Of a stretch of 64,000 nucleotides of DNA, positions 34,371 to 47,849 are shown piece by piece. Each line of letters begins with the position of its first letter. The first letter of the stretch is position 1. The notes under the pieces were generated by a model. That model saw nothing but the letters and a program-made list of their open reading frames with translations, searched no databases and was not told the origin of the DNA. The stretch comes from Blastomyces gilchristii SLH14081. Its lineage: Eukaryota > Ascomycota > Eurotiomycetes > Onygenales > Ajellomycetaceae. Position numbers and translations under genes: made by a program. The stretch spans positions 73,799 through 137,798 of the forward strand of contig NW_003101635.1 of NCBI RefSeq assembly GCF_000003855.2. The letters are read 5' to 3'.

Positions 34371-37300
34371 TGTGATTGATAATATGTATAATATGAAAGC
34401 TATGATAGACAGCAGTCTATGTTACGATACAATAATAAAATCTTTAGTTGTAAGACATTATAATCTTCAGTTTATTGTCTTATCAAAATCCTGACTTCTT
34501 ACAGAATTTAATGATTCAAAAGATGTTTGCATCTATTATATAGTGAAATGAAACATAGATATTGAAGAATATCAACATGAAGATGTCTATGTATATGAAG
34601 TTAATAATCTTAATTATAATCTTATATTAGAACTTATCTGACTATCTGAACAAGACATCTTATTGAATACTTAAAACAGAAGCTTGATATTCTCTAATAA
34701 TAATAGAATTTATGAACATAATATTTACAAGACTATAAATCTTACACAGATCTCTATCAACACTTATAAAATACTTTAAAAAAGAAGTTATTAAAACTGC
34801 TGATAAAATTATTAACAGTAATATTATATATCAATGTATTCTGTCAGTCTGATTAATATCAAGAAAACTCTAGAGAAGTTATTCTATACTATAATAACAG
34901 ATTCTTATACAAAACTCTCTTAATAATATTATATATATCTAGATATGTTCTGATAAGATAATATTACAAATTTATTTCTCTTACAAGATTTAAAAATAGA
35001 TTACAGTATCAAGTTAGAGAAGCAGAATGATAAGAACTCTAAATCATCATAAGACTCTCTCTATAATATGTCTCAAGATAAACTTCTTCTTCTTCAGAAG
35101 ACACAAAATGATCTGTTGAATAAGAAATTTATAAATATTAGTAACTCTTCTGCTGTAACTTCTATTCTTTTTACAAAGAAACTAGATGAAGAACTCTGAT
35201 TCTGTGTGAACTATCAAGATCTGAACAGATTGACAAAGAAAGATCATTATTTCTTATCTCTTATCAATAAAACCTTAGTATGTATCAGATGAGCTCAATG
35301 ATTTACAAAGTTAGATATTATTACTATGTTTTATAAGATTCATATTACTGAAGAAGATGAATGACTTACTGTATTTCAAACATATTATAATCTCTTTGAA
35401 TGAGTAGTTACACTCTTTGAACTGATCAATGCTCTTAGTACATTTTAGAAGTATATTAACTAAGCACTTCAAGACTGTCTTAATAAATTTATATCTACTT
35501 ATCTAGATGACATTCTCATCTTTACTAATGAATTCAGAAAGAAATATCAAGAGCATGTATAAAGAGTATTACAATGACTATGAGAAGCAGAACTATCAAT
35601 TGATATTGATAAGTGTAATTTCAAAGGTAAGAGTACTAAATACTTAGATTTCATCATAGAAGCTGGTAAGAGAATTTGTATAAATTCTGAGAAGATCTCT
35701 GTCATTCTTGAATAAGAAGCTTTATACACTGTGAAAGATGTATAAAGCTTCATTGAATTTACTAACTTTTATCAATAATTTATATGAAACTTCTCAGATA
35801 TTATGAGATCACTTACAGAGCTCATTAAAAAGAACTTAGTATTTCAATAATCAGTGAATACTGAAGCTGCATTTACACAGATGAAGAAGATATTCATTAA
35901 TATCTCTCTACTAATAATATTTGATTCTGATTATAAGACAGTTATCAAAGCTAATTTCTCTGACTATATCACAGAAGAAGCTATATTATAATATAATGAT
36001 AAAGATGTTCTATAATTATGCATCTTCATATTCAAGAAACTGAGTTCTGTTGAATGCAATTATGAGATCTATGATAAGAAACTTCTCATAATTATACATT
36101 ATCTAGAAGAATAAGACTCTGAACTCTGAAGTATCTCTGAATTTGAGATAATTCCAGATTATAAGAATCTCAAATACTTCATAATAATCTGTAAACTCAC
36201 TGAATGACAGATATGATGATCTGAGTTTCTAAGCTACTTTCATTTTATAATACACTATCACTCTGACAGTCAGAACTTGATGACAGATGCTCTCTTATAA
36301 TGAGAACAAGATATGCTGTCTGATATAACAGATATGTACTGAATGAATTGAGAACACTGACTCTTGAATCTGAAGATATTAGTTGATTATAATGAGATCA
36401 CTTATGATACTATATATACTTTACTGATCAGAACATTCTTCAGATCTACACTGAATAAATTGTGATATATAACAGCTCAAACTGATAAACTTCTTCAAGT
36501 ACTCACTGAAGTAGTATATCAAGAAGCATCTTGACTTTCCTCAGAACTATATATAAGAACTAATATCTCAGAATATTCAATTAATAATAATAATACTCTA
36601 TGATTCTGTGAATAACACTGAGTCTCTCACTTCAAACTCTTACACATCTGAATAATGCAAGAGATACATAATTCATATATAACTGATTATTCAGGCTATG
36701 AATAACTATATAGAATAATCTCTTGAGAGTTCTACTGATCTGAAATATTAAACAGTATCAGATACTTTATTTAAAACTGTAACTACTGTTCTTTCATTAT
36801 CTTATGAAAAAACTGTAGAAAAGATCTACTAAAATCACTTAATATCTCTGATAGAATCTGATAAGATGTAGTAATTAACTTTGCTGTTAATCTATCTAAG
36901 AGTGAGAATTATAAGAATATTCTGATCATCATTGACTGACTAAGTAAAGATGTAATATTGAAATCTTGTAATAAGATGAATATTAAACAAGTCACTGAAG
37001 ACTTCTTATAGAGTTCATTCTATTGAATATATAAGTTACTGAGATCTATTGTATTAGATTAAGACTGTCAATTTATAAGTACTCTCTGAACAAGAATCTG
37101 TCAAGTTCTCAAGATTACATGCTGTCTGTCAATTGTCTATTACTCTGAGACTGATAATGCATCAGAATGAATAATTCAGATTATAAAGAATTATCTTCAT
37201 AAGTTCTGTAATTACTTATAAGATGATTGACATGATCTGTTTCTACATATAGAGATTACTATCAATGAATAAGATGTTATTTCAACAGACATAAGCCTGT

Positions 37301-37596
37301 TCTTTCTTATATATAGTTATTATATAAAGAAGTTGAATCTTCTAGAAACTACACAGTTCACACTGAACCTCTGCAGTTTGATTCAGATCACTGACAATAT
37401 AGTAATAAAGTTTTAAGATGCTCACAACTGAGCAGAGATCTTCATGATAACTGTAAAATAAGATTAAGAGAATTAAATCAATGTTCACTGAGATTTCACT
37501 GAACAATATAAGATAGAAGACTTGATGTGATTGAATCTTAAGAATATATAAATCACATGTTCATCTTATACACTGAATTATCATCATATCAAGTAT
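34350..37596 (+). pseudogene. C2 pol remnant, first part
   Basis: Protease, RT, RNase H and most of integrase. The RT catalytic box at 35500-35511 is intact, YLDDILIF, the only one among the RTs in this window with both Asp kept. RNase H ends near 36230. Integrase continues to 37596, is cut by C3, and resumes at 43240. Stops elsewhere abolish function. Confidence 0.82.
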
Positions 37597-37905
37597 TGTA
37601 AGAGGCCTACGCCGAATAGATCGGTATAATATTGATAGGTCTTATATAACAAAGATAAAAACATTAGAGAAGGAAAGAAAGAGAAAGTGCAAGAATTGAT
37701 GATCAAGATGAATATTTATTCGCGTATGTGATGGTGTACACAGTGGAGCTTTGAGGTGGAAGAATATACGCGTGTTCGTAGCGGCTGAGGATCAGTGATC
37801 AAGAATGGCTGAGAATCAGAGCATATGTATTTGAGAATGAAGTGATTGAAATCTGTGAAGTGTAATAAAATAGTCTATATGATTGATCAGGCACAGCCTG
37901 CTACA
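37597..37905 (-). repeat. C3 3' LTR
   Basis: 309 bp, TGTAAGAGGCC...CTGCTACA in plus-strand reading. Parts such as TTCGCG and ACGCGTGTTCG retain CpG and are little mutated. Confidence 0.9.
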
Positions 37906-37949
37906 TTAGTCCTCTCTTTCAGAAGCAGTTCTCATCAGTCAAGAACTGC

Positions 37950-39330
37950 TGTTTCAGATAACATGAAACTCAGAGTTCAGATCAGTTGATTATAGCTGAC
38001 TTATTTCACAAGATATTATCAGTTACAGTCACAGAGTCTCTTATTGAGAATATTCTCAATCTCTCACTCAAGCTCATTACCTTCTTCTATGATGCCTGAT
38101 GACTGTCAGTCAGAAGTCAGTTGAGAAGAGAATGAATCAGTGACAGCACAGTGAAGTAAGCTTGTATAAAATACATTATAAATCTCTGATGATGTGTCAA
38201 GATGATAGTTATAACTACCTAGAACTTCTATCACTTTATACTTGACATGATGATAATCTAGTGTATAAGATGAATGTGTGATTCATATGTTCTTAAGATT
38301 CAATCATATCAGATCTTCTATCTTATATTGTTTAATGAGGTCTCAGTAAACATTGATTTAATTCTCTTAATCTTGTTTTATAGTTGTCATGAAGACCTCT
38401 GCTCAATCACAGATATCTCAGAGCTTTGTTACTATATTATCAGTGATCTGAATTGAACTGTGAGAGTCTGGTGTGAACTGTGTGATCTCTAGAAGATTCA
38501 ACACTTTCATGTGATATCTATATGTAAGAAAGAATGAGCTTATATCTGTTGAAATAGCATCTCAACTGTTAATAGTGATCTCTGTGTGTAGAAGAAGATC
38601 ATATCAATCATCTTATAAGTAGTTACAGAACTTACAGAGATAATTCTTCACAGTCTGAATTATTCATTCTGACACATCATCAGTCTCAGAGTGATAGGCA
38701 GTTGATAGACAGTGTGTAATCTTGAGAACTTGACAGATTCTTGTTTAGAGAGTACTTATGAATTGACAGCTCTGATCTGATACTATAGATCTCAGCAATT
38801 CATGCATCTGATAGAATAAGCTCTGTAGAAAAGCTTCAGTGACTTGTTCAGTATTCATCTTATTACAAGATTTCAATATTACATCTTTGCTCAGTTAATT
38901 CATAATGATCAGAATGTTTCTACAACTCTTACTCTTAGATAGATTGATAGTGAAGTCAATTACTATATCTTGTCAGATTCTATCAGAAATATTAAGTGAT
39001 TTCAATAGATCTTTTCTATAATTCTTTTATAAGATAACAGAAGAACAGTGATTACAGTTTCAGATAAAGTATCTGATACTGTTTAATATCTCAGATCAGT
39101 AGAACTCTCAGAAGATCATTCTATACAGTTGTTCATAACCTGAATAATTGATTATATATAAATCATGCATCTCTTGCATTATCTGAGTGTGTAAGAGTTC
39201 AGAGTGAGAGACTCAGTGTTATTCACAGAATTGTAGAGTGTTATTATCATTGATTCAACATTCTAAGATATCAGTTCTTATATATAGTTCTGGAAGAAAT
39301 CAAGATGCTTCTTGATATACTGCTTCAGTG
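37950..39330 (-). pseudogene. C3 integrase and chromodomain remnant
   Basis: Equivalent to C1 28690-30085. Chromodomain at about 38085-37955, integrase core at about 39110-38640, zinc-binding part above. The linker 39503-39300 is open for 67 codons and starts MNQEHQLLNLKILVNQDE, the same protein segment as C1 28467. Confidence 0.78.
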
Positions 39331-39599
39331 AGAGTCTGAAGAAGTTCATTCATCTGAGCTACTGTATACCACAGTTTATTCAGTGTAGAGAAAGTGAAGA
39401 TATCAATAGCAGTTCTAACTGAAGAAGCATGTATAGTATCATGAACTGTTTCATCTTGATTAACTAGTATCTTCAGATTCAAGAGCTGATGCTCTTGATT
39501 CATTCAGTGAGTATCTGTTATATCAGATGACATATCTTACTCTCATTATAAGAGAACATCTATCATTGAGTTCTGACTATCAGAACAGTAGTGTATTGT

Positions 39600-40790
39600 A
39601 AAATAAAAGTAACTTAAGAACTCAGATTATTACATCTGTCATTTAATGAGTTTACAGATAGTTGTGAAGTATTTGAGATTCTTATAATTCATGACTATTT
39701 TAAATTTGAAGATACTTCAGAGTTCAGAGTCTCATTCTTCTAAACAGTATATAATTATGAGAAGTTTCTTATCATAGATCTCATAATTGCATTCAGTGAG
39801 ACTCAGTTTCTTAGACATAAAGATATATGATTGTAGAACATCTTTATTATCATATTATAATATTACTTCTTCTATTATATAGTAAGAGAAATCAGCTTCA
39901 ACAACTGTCTTATAATCAGAATCAAATGTTATCAGTAGAGAGATATTAATAAACATCTTCTTCATCTATATAAATACAGCTTTGACATTCACTAATTATT
40001 GAAATACTAAGTCTTTCTTAGTGAGATCTGTAAGTGATCTTATGACATCTGAGAAGTTTTATATAAATCACTGATAGAAGTTAGCAAATCTGATGAAGCT
40101 TCATACATCTTTCACAGTATATGAAGCTTTTCATTCAAGAATGACAGAGACTTTCTCAGAATTCATTTAAATTTCCTTGCCAGCTTCTATAATAAAACCC
40201 AGATACTTGATACTCTTGACTTCAAAATCATACTTATTAATATCTATCAGTAGTTCTGCTTCTTATAGCTATTATAATATCTTTCACACATACTCTTGAT
40301 ATTCTTTTCTAAATTTATTGATGAAGATGAGAATTTCATCTAGATAAGCAGATACAAACTTATTAAGAAAATCTCAGAGCACTTAGTTAATATACTTCTG
40401 AAATATACTGAGAATATTAGTCAGTTCAAAGAGTGTGACTATTCATTCAAAGAGATTATAACATGTTCAGAATGCTGTAAGTCATTCATCTTCTTCAGTG
40501 ATATAAATCTTATGAAATGCAGTGATGACATCTAGTTTTATACACTATTAAGCTTATCTGATCTGTGCTAGAGTTTCATTGATGAGAGATAAGAAATATC
40601 AATCTTTCTTTGTCAATCTGTTCAGATCTCAGTAGTTCACACAGAATCAGAGTTCTTCACCTGATTTCTTTGCAAAGAGAATAGAGACTGTGATGAAAGA
40701 GTTACTAATGTATATGAATGCTTTATTCAACAGATCATTGAGTGTCTTTTGAAGAAGAAGAAGTTTATCTCAGAACATGTTATAAAGAGA
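39600..40790 (-). pseudogene. C3 reverse transcriptase/RNase H remnant
   Basis: The catalytic region near 40345 reads YLDE, so the second Asp is replaced. The KKSGEEL then FCVNY block lies at about 40680-40625. RNase H spans about 40010-39600. Confidence 0.82.
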
Positions 40791-41195
40791 GTCTTATAAT
40801 AGTTTAAGATTGTTATCATTCTTTTTCTCTAACTTGATACTATGATTCACTCTGAGATCTTATAAGAAGAGTATGTTAATAATATTATCTTATCAGAAGA
40901 CATCTAGATATTCATGATATTATTGAGAAAGTTTTATATAAGAATCTGTTATTATAACACAGAATAATTTTTCTAGAGTCTTTTTAATATTAGTCAGACT
41001 GACAGAATAGATTGACACATGATTCTGCTATCAGCAATTCTTTCAGCAACTTCTTTTTCTGAGTATTTCATAGATGTTGATAGAGATCTGTGTCAGATCA
41101 ATAGTCTTGTGAATGTCATCTTTGTGAATTCTATTATTGTTAGAGAATATCAAGCTTCTGTTTCAAGTGTTCAATAAGATATCTTATTTAGATAG

Positions 41196-41489
41196 TCAGG
41201 TAAGTTCTAACATAAGATTGTAATCAAGATTATCAACTTCATATACATAGGTATCTTCATGTTGATGTTCTCTCACATCTATGATCAGCTTTATCATGTA
41301 ATGAGTACAAATGTCTTTTGAATCATCAAATTCTGTGAGAAGTTGAGGTTTTAATAAAGAGATATGCTGAAGATTATAATATCTTACAACTGAAGATTTT
41401 ATCATTGTATAGTAACATAGATCACTATCTATTATAGCTTTCATATTATACATATTATCAATCACAGTAGATACAAGAATTGTATTCAT
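41196..41489 (-). pseudogene. C3 protease, open 97-codon piece
   Basis: Begins MNTILVSTVIDN and contains the active-site region IIDSD (family LIDSG) near codon 20, then a C-terminal strand NLDYNLMLEL before a stop at a TGG-to-TGA position. Retropepsins process Gag-Pol. The Gly to Asp change in the active-site triad would inactivate it. It is the longest uninterrupted protease among the C copies. Confidence 0.75.
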
Positions 41490-41499
41490 TGTTATCTTC

Positions 41500-42840
41500 T
41501 CTTCAAATTATTGTTATTCAATCTCTTCAAGCTTCTATTTATAAATTTGAACAGAAGTTAATCTTTTCTCTGTTTCACTGAGACATTCTCATAGTTATCT
41601 TTCAAATCTTTCTCTAATATAATATGATTGACACAGACAGACACTGATTCATTCTTCAAATAAGAAGATGCTGATCTTTCTCTCAAGTATGAAGACACAT
41701 AGATTAATCAGCAGTTGAAAGTAATATGTTCTGATTGATTACAGTTAATACACACTTTATGTTGACATCAATCAGTGACTTCTACAGAAGTGATCCTAGG
41801 AACTCAGAAGCCTGTTCAGATAGCAGAGACTCTTGCTTATATATAGATATTCAAGTCTACTCAATTCATAATATCTGTATCATTGTTATTTCTCAGCATG
41901 AGTGTATGAGTCACTGAGATATAATATCTTCTATCACTGTTCTATATATTCTTGAGCTTGATAAGACAGTCATTCATTGTTCAGAGCTGTGTGCAGAAGT
42001 CTTCATAAGTCTGATCTTCATCTATGCTTATAAGAGTCTATAAGAGTTTGAAAGTTAATATCTTCTTAAGTATGCTAATCTTTATTCAATTCTCTCAAGA
42101 TTGATCATCTGCTTCTAGAATCTTGATATTGAAGTCAGAAATGAATGTTGTAAGAGAAGTGTTTCTCTGTCAGATACTCTATAATCAATCTAATACTTTC
42201 TATTACATGACAGTGTCTTGAAACAGAATATCAAGATATTTCATGATATTATCAGATATTCACAACACTAATTCACATGCTTTCATTCATGAATAGAACT
42301 TCTATTTTACACAATCTTTCAATTATTCATTGATATATCAATCTTGATTGATTAATAAACTGATAACATCTTCATCTATACTCAGTTTTATGAGTATTTT
42401 CATTCTTCATGATGAGTAGAGAGTGAGATCAGAAGTATTGAAATATACAGAAGTATTCAAGTATTCTTTCAGTGCTTTTGTATTTAGTTCTGTAGATGTT
42501 GAAATCACATGAATTAATTATTGAATCTCTTTGTATTAGAGTTATTGAGTTGCATGCATGTCTGCTATCTATTACTGTTGTAATTTCAACATTGCTCAGA
42601 GCCACTGTGACATCACATCTATACTCAGATTCAAGGGTTTCATATTATCATTAGATATGATTATATCAATTATCAGATGTATAATATCTGTGAAATCTGA
42701 AGAAATGTAATTGTATTCTCATATATCTGAGTATCAGAACTCTCAGATCTTTCACTGATATTCTCTTATAAGATCTTTATTACAGGGCCAGGGTGACTGA
42801 TGAGTAAGCTTCTATCTGAGAACTCAGTGTCTGCTTAACT
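41500..42840 (-). pseudogene. C3 gag remnant with intact CCHC knuckle
   Basis: At 41752-41711 the frame reads a 14-residue knuckle with all of C-x2-C-x4-H-x4-C present. The nucleocapsid knuckle binds RNA. The rest, up to the 5' LTR at 42931, aligns with the C1 and C2 gag but has stops and frame breaks. Confidence 0.78.
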
Positions 42841-42930
42841 GTGTTTTCTCTTTCTTACACATTATTACATATTTGAATATCTCTCAATGAATAATTGTTC
42901 CTAATGAGAAGACAATGAACATTTTTATAG

Positions 42931-43239
42931 TGTAAGAGGCCTACACTGAATAGATCAGTATAATATTGATAGGTCTTATATAACAAAGATAAAAATGTTA
43001 GAGAAGAAAAGAAAGAGAAAGTGCAAGAATCAGTGATCAAGATGAATATTTATACATATATGTGATGATGTACATGGTGGAGCTTCGGGGCGGAAGAATA
43101 TATACGTGTTCGTAGCGGCCGAGGATTGGCAATCAAGAATGGCCGAGAATCAGAGCGTACGCGTTCAAGAATGAAGTGATTGAAATCTGTGGAGTGTAAC
43201 AAAATAGTCTATATAATTGATCAGGCACAGCCTGTCACA
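42931..43239 (-). repeat. C3 5' LTR
   Basis: 309 bp. 43080-43180 keeps GGGGCGG, TAGCGGCCG and GCGTACGCG while the rest is mutated, so damage is patchy. Confidence 0.9.
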
Positions 43240-43533
43240 AGTATAAAGTGATAGAAGTTCTAGATAGTTATAACTATCATCTTAACATATCATCAGAGAT
43301 TCATAATGTTTTTCATACAAGCTTGCTTCACTGTGCTGTCACTGATTCATTTCCTTCTCAACTAACTTTTAACTGACAGTCACCAGGCATCATAGAAGAA
43401 GATAATAAGCTTGAGTGAGAGATTTAGAATATTCTTGATAAGAGATCCTGCAGCTGTGACTGATAATATCTCATGAAATGAGTCAGCTATAATCAACTGA
43501 CCTGAACTCTGAGTTCCGCATTATCTGAAACAG
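43240..43533 (+). pseudogene. C2 integrase end and chromodomain
   Basis: Continues C2 after C3, matching C1 29790-30075. The chromodomain lies at about 43410-43520. It breaks at 43533 with TSD ACAG and resumes at 51722. Confidence 0.85.
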
Positions 43534-43700
43534 TGTGATTCAAAGGTTGCTTGAGCCAGTGTATAATTACAGGTGTATGCTGACTTCTTATATACTGTAC
43601 ACTAAATTAATTGATGGCCGCTATGACTCCTTTATATTTGTAAGCAAGTTCAGAAGTGACCATGTTATTATCTGACAGTTATACATTCTTTCAAACCACA
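43534..43700 (-). repeat. D 3' LTR
   Basis: 167 bp, more mutated than the 5' LTR (51555-51721), which keeps GCGGCCGCG and ACGGTCGTACG. Confidence 0.9.
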
Positions 43701-44356
43701 TTCTTCTCCATCAGATTCAGTCATGCTCATGTGATCATAATTTCTGTTCTAGCTTCATGCAGATTAGCACATCACTAGTATTCATGATTGTGTGATCTAT
43801 TTCTGATTCAGCTAGTATTCTGTGTATACTCTCACAAAGAAACTTTCACTATATTACATCTCTTATTCACTAACTTTGCTCATTCTTCAATCATCTTCTT
43901 CATTATCATCATCATTAAATGTTATTATCTTCTTTAAGATTTCTGCTTCTTCTTCTGTTCAACATCTTTTATTCATTTATCTATTACATTATACATGTTT
44001 CTGATGATGACTTCTCATTCTTATAACAAGTGTTATTGTAGTACTCATATCAGGCAGTTTGTTAGCAGTAAGTGTAATGTGTTATGAAATATGATCAGAA
44101 CTTGTTTATCTTCTAATAATTACTAGAATATACTATTATAAATGATATATCTTCTTTATCTTCTTATATATTCTCAATCTTCTTTTCTCAGCAGATATCT
44201 GATTGTGTTTTATATTAATACAGATGCTGATTTGTTTTGATTCATATAGAATCTTCACATATTGACAGATCTGTGTCTGTAGATAATAGTGAATACCTCA
44301 ATATTGAATTATTAGTTAAGAACTTGAAGAATGTGATAATGAAGAAATTATCTATG

Positions 44357-44587
44357 TTATATATAACTGAGTCTTCTATGTCTCTCTCTGCTTCTTCTGC
44401 TGCTTCTTTCTCTGCTGCTTTCTTCTCTGTTTCTTTCTCTGCTACTTCTCTTCAATCTTCTACACTTGTTTCTGTGTCTGGTTCTCTCACTCCTGCTATC
44501 TCTGTTTCTGTGATTTCTACTTCTGCTACTCCGGCTCTTACTGCTGCCTTCATTTCTAGCTCTTCTCATTTCAAGAAGATGTTGCAT
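44357..44587 (-). pseudogene. D Arg/Ser-rich frame, unknown
   Basis: An open frame of 76 codons on the pol strand, dominated by SRSSRSRN, RSERTRHRN and RERSSRRSRER type repeats. It could be the basic tail of the extra 3' ORF, since Arg/Ser runs bind nucleic acid in other proteins. The opposite strand is open too (Ser/Ala-rich, 44237-44689), so the CT-repeat composition alone may explain both. D' lacks this region. Confidence 0.35.
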
Positions 44588-44689
44588 AGACTCAGTGAAT
44601 CATGTTTCTTGGCATGTACACTTCTGCTCTTCTTACTGATCTCTAGAATAATTTATTATATAAAGACAGTGTATAACATGACTATCTGA

Positions 44690-45860
44690 AGCTTGATCTT
44701 AAACACTGATTATTATATTCATTTTAAATATTCATGATAAGACAATTATTCATTTATATTAGAGAATCACTCTCTCTCTCAACAGTGTTGAGATTATAAC
44801 TCTTTTTCTTTTTCATCTTTTTCTTTCTGACACTGATTTATCTGTTCTTAGAAGAAATCATTATAAGTTTTATTATATATAAAGTCATAATATTCACAGA
44901 TATCAAGAGACTTTTTATAATTATAAAGTTTAACATTACAGATATATTCACTCTGATAAATTCCTTTAAAATGATAGATCTGTATCAGTCTATTCTCTGA
45001 TATTTATTATCTGACTTTGTAATGCAGATAAAGAATATCTGTGTTTTAAGAAATAAGAATATAAATGTCATACTTTTTTACACTCATGAGTGTGAGACTT
45101 ATATATCTTGTCTGAGATATTGTCATGAGAATGAGCTGTTTACACACTGTATTCTGCTTTCTACATTTCTCTATATCTCTCTTTCTGTTTCTGAGAAGCC
45201 TTGTGTGTGTTGTAATTGCATGTACAATTCTAAGATCAGTAGATATTTATTCAGTAATTATTATCTCTGCTTTTATGATTTTATACACTAATAATAGTTC
45301 TTAGTTACTCTGGTGCCAGAGGTCATTTTAATCAAAGATAATCACATCACTGAGACTATTCTCTTCTGCTCTTAAGCTTCTTTCAGTGCTTTCTCTTTCT
45401 CTTCTGCAGAGAAGATTGTGCATATACTGAGTTATAAGTATTCAGTTCTGAGTGACTTCTACTGTCATTCATTCAGTTCTGTATCTTCTTCTTCTTCTGT
45501 TTCTTTCATCTCTGTTCTCTCTGTTCTGACTTCTGATTCTGTGAATCTCATGCTCTTCTTCAATTTTTCTACACATATACATACACATTTCTATATTGAC
45601 ATTTCAGTCAATCTTGCAATAAATGATATTAATGTCATATATAGAGTAGTAGAGAAATCAGAGACATGTACAGTATTATTACAAGAGTGACTTATGACTC
45701 TTGAATCTCTTTCAGATCTCAAGTTTTGAGATTTTCTTTATTTTTAATGTTTTTCAGATGATGTGATGTTGGAAATAGATTAAACATGTGATATATGAAA
45801 ATGAGTGAGATGTGTGTGATAAAATTTGTCTTTTTACAGCTGACTCTTACAGTTAATAAT
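44690..45860 (-). pseudogene. D extra 3' ORF, unknown function
   Basis: Copy of the D' accessory ORF (8760-9850). The charged segment EKLKKSMRFTESEVRTERTE followed by a Glu-rich run keeps the D' charge pattern despite nucleotide divergence. It lies downstream of the GPY/F module (about 46650-46500) and of integrase. No family is recognised. Confidence 0.55.
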
Positions 45861-46489
45861 TAATTCATTATCTCTTTTCTTTCTTATACTTTTTCTTTAT
45901 CTGCTAGTCACTACTCTTATATAATCTCTATATAATACAGTGTTCAGTAACTAGGTTCAGCAGCTTTTATCTTATGATTCTGTCTCACACATTATACTGT
46001 CTCTCTTCACTCACTCAGATTACTACAGTGAACAGCTCATTGAAACTAATCTCATCTAATCTCTGAGTATTCTCAGGAATCAAGATGACTTAATCTTATA
46101 TATTCACAGATATTTCAGATGCTTCATCCTCTGTTATCTCTGTAATTGAACTGATATAAACAGTTGAATTCAACTCTGAATTCCTTTTTCTTCTGCAATC
46201 TGACTTATATACAAGTCTGTCACTCTGAGACTGCTCTTTACTGTGTTGCACTTACTATCTGCAGTGTATTATCATATGATCAGCTACAGTCTTATCACTT
46301 ATTAAAGTATGATATTTATCTGATTTCTTCATTTCTTTTCATTCTTTTCTTATAATTGTGAAAAGATCAGAATAAGTGAGATCATCTAGTTCATAAGTAT
46401 CTATGATTTCTCATACTTTATAAGACTTTTCAATTATAAGTCTCTTCTTTTTCAATGCTGATGATAGTGCTGTAGATAATTATAATTCA

Positions 46490-47760
46490 CTCAGATCTTG
46501 TATCTTTGCTTTTATAAGATATAAATTATTTATTAAGTTGTATAAGATCTGTCTCTCTGATTCTTTCAATATATATATTCTCAGAGAATGTGATTTGAGT
46601 ATTTTATATGACTCAAATCATCTAGATTGAAACTTCTCAGAACTCTTATTATATATAAGAACTCATATTCTGATCTTAAGACTCAATTTCTTAACTAATG
46701 AGTCTTGTATTCTTTTCAATTGAATTACTTAGTTCAGAAGTAACTCATTAGCTTTTGTGTGTGTGTGACTGATCTCTTTCAATCTTGATTCTGTGTCTGC
46801 AACTGTTGCATCTGCAACTGTTGTTTCTACTGTGTCTGCAATCACTGTTCTCTCTCTCATCTTTTCTGAAGCATTCTTCAGAATATGCGGATGCAATTCA
46901 TACAATAGATAGAATGATAAATACTTGAAGACTGCATGCTGCTGAATTCATGTGACTAATAGTACCTGACTGAGATATTCATCTCATAATCTCATAGACT
47001 TACTTACTAGATATTTCATCAGCATGTTACTCAGAATTTCATTCAAGTGTTTCATCTTTCTATTCATTCATGAATGATATGATGTTGTTCTATGATGTCT
47101 TGTCTGTAACTGACTTATAAAATACCTCACTACTTCTTCTATGAGATTCACATTATTATCAGTTAGAATCTCACACAGCATTTCACAGTTGATATAGATC
47201 TTATTATATAGAAACTTTGTCACTATCTTCTCTATCATCTCTGAAACTGCTTTCACAACTGATCAGTCAGTAGTGTAGTTAATAGTAGTGATTATTTAAT
47301 AATTTTCATTTAGTGTTTACAGTAATATATCTATGAAATTCACTTCTCATTGTTTAAACAGTTGTATCATATATTATATCTGATGTTATACTTTCTCATA
47401 TTCTAATCCTTTCTTAGATTCTTTCACAATCTGATAATTCAGACACTCATGAGTATATATCTGAATGTTCTCAGTCATGCTTGACTAGTATACTCTTGAT
47501 TTGAGTATACTTATAAGTTTAGAGCTTTCTAAGTAACTGAATTCCTTGTGCATGTGAGTCATCAAGTTATATTTAAATGAATGTTTCAGATAGAGAGCTT
47601 CTATATATTCTAGATCATGATAAAGTACAATATTATTTTTCAATTTTCTCAGCTTAAAGTTCAGAAGCATCTCTTCTATCACTTTTACAAGATGCTTATC
47701 ATTCAATATCTTATCATTCTTTAAGTGAGAGATTATTATATTTACTCATTCTGATTTCTT
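46490..47760 (-). pseudogene. D integrase remnant
   Basis: 47706-47485 is the zinc-binding part, open for 73 codons. The DDE core spans about 47340-46900. A GPY/F-type C-terminal module at 46650-46500 reads YKILKSHSLRIYIL, from GPYKILKSHPLGTY-like, with Gly, Pro and Arg positions changed. Confidence 0.8.
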
Positions 47761-47849
47761 ACATCTTCTCAGCATATTTAACACAAACTTTTCTTATATC
47801 TGATTCACAGAATTCTCACTTATAAAATCAGATCTGTAACTGATTGTAT

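Larger units (their letters stand above)
37597..43239 (-). mobile_element. Complete LTR element C3, Ty3/gypsy, inverted inside C2
   Basis: 309-bp LTRs at 37597-37905 and 42931-43239, TSD AGTAT at 37592-37596 and 43240-43244. C2 integrase continues seamlessly across the pair, by comparison with C1. Reading downward: gag, protease, RT, integrase, chromodomain, polypurine tract (37906-37920). It is the best-preserved C copy: its knuckle is intact and its protease is open for 97 codons, but RT and integrase have stops. Confidence 0.95.

Noticed and set aside
43534..43700. The 167-bp repeats as a short independent MITE
   Set aside because: The copies at 43534 and 51555 are the two ends of one insertion in C2 with an ACAG duplication and a polypurine tract, so they are LTRs.
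44237..44689. 150-codon plus-strand Ser/Ala-rich ORF, the longest gap-free ORF in the window
   Set aside because: It lies inside element D antisense to its coding strand, is made of CT-type repeats, and has no counterpart in D'. The minus-strand frame fits the element better.
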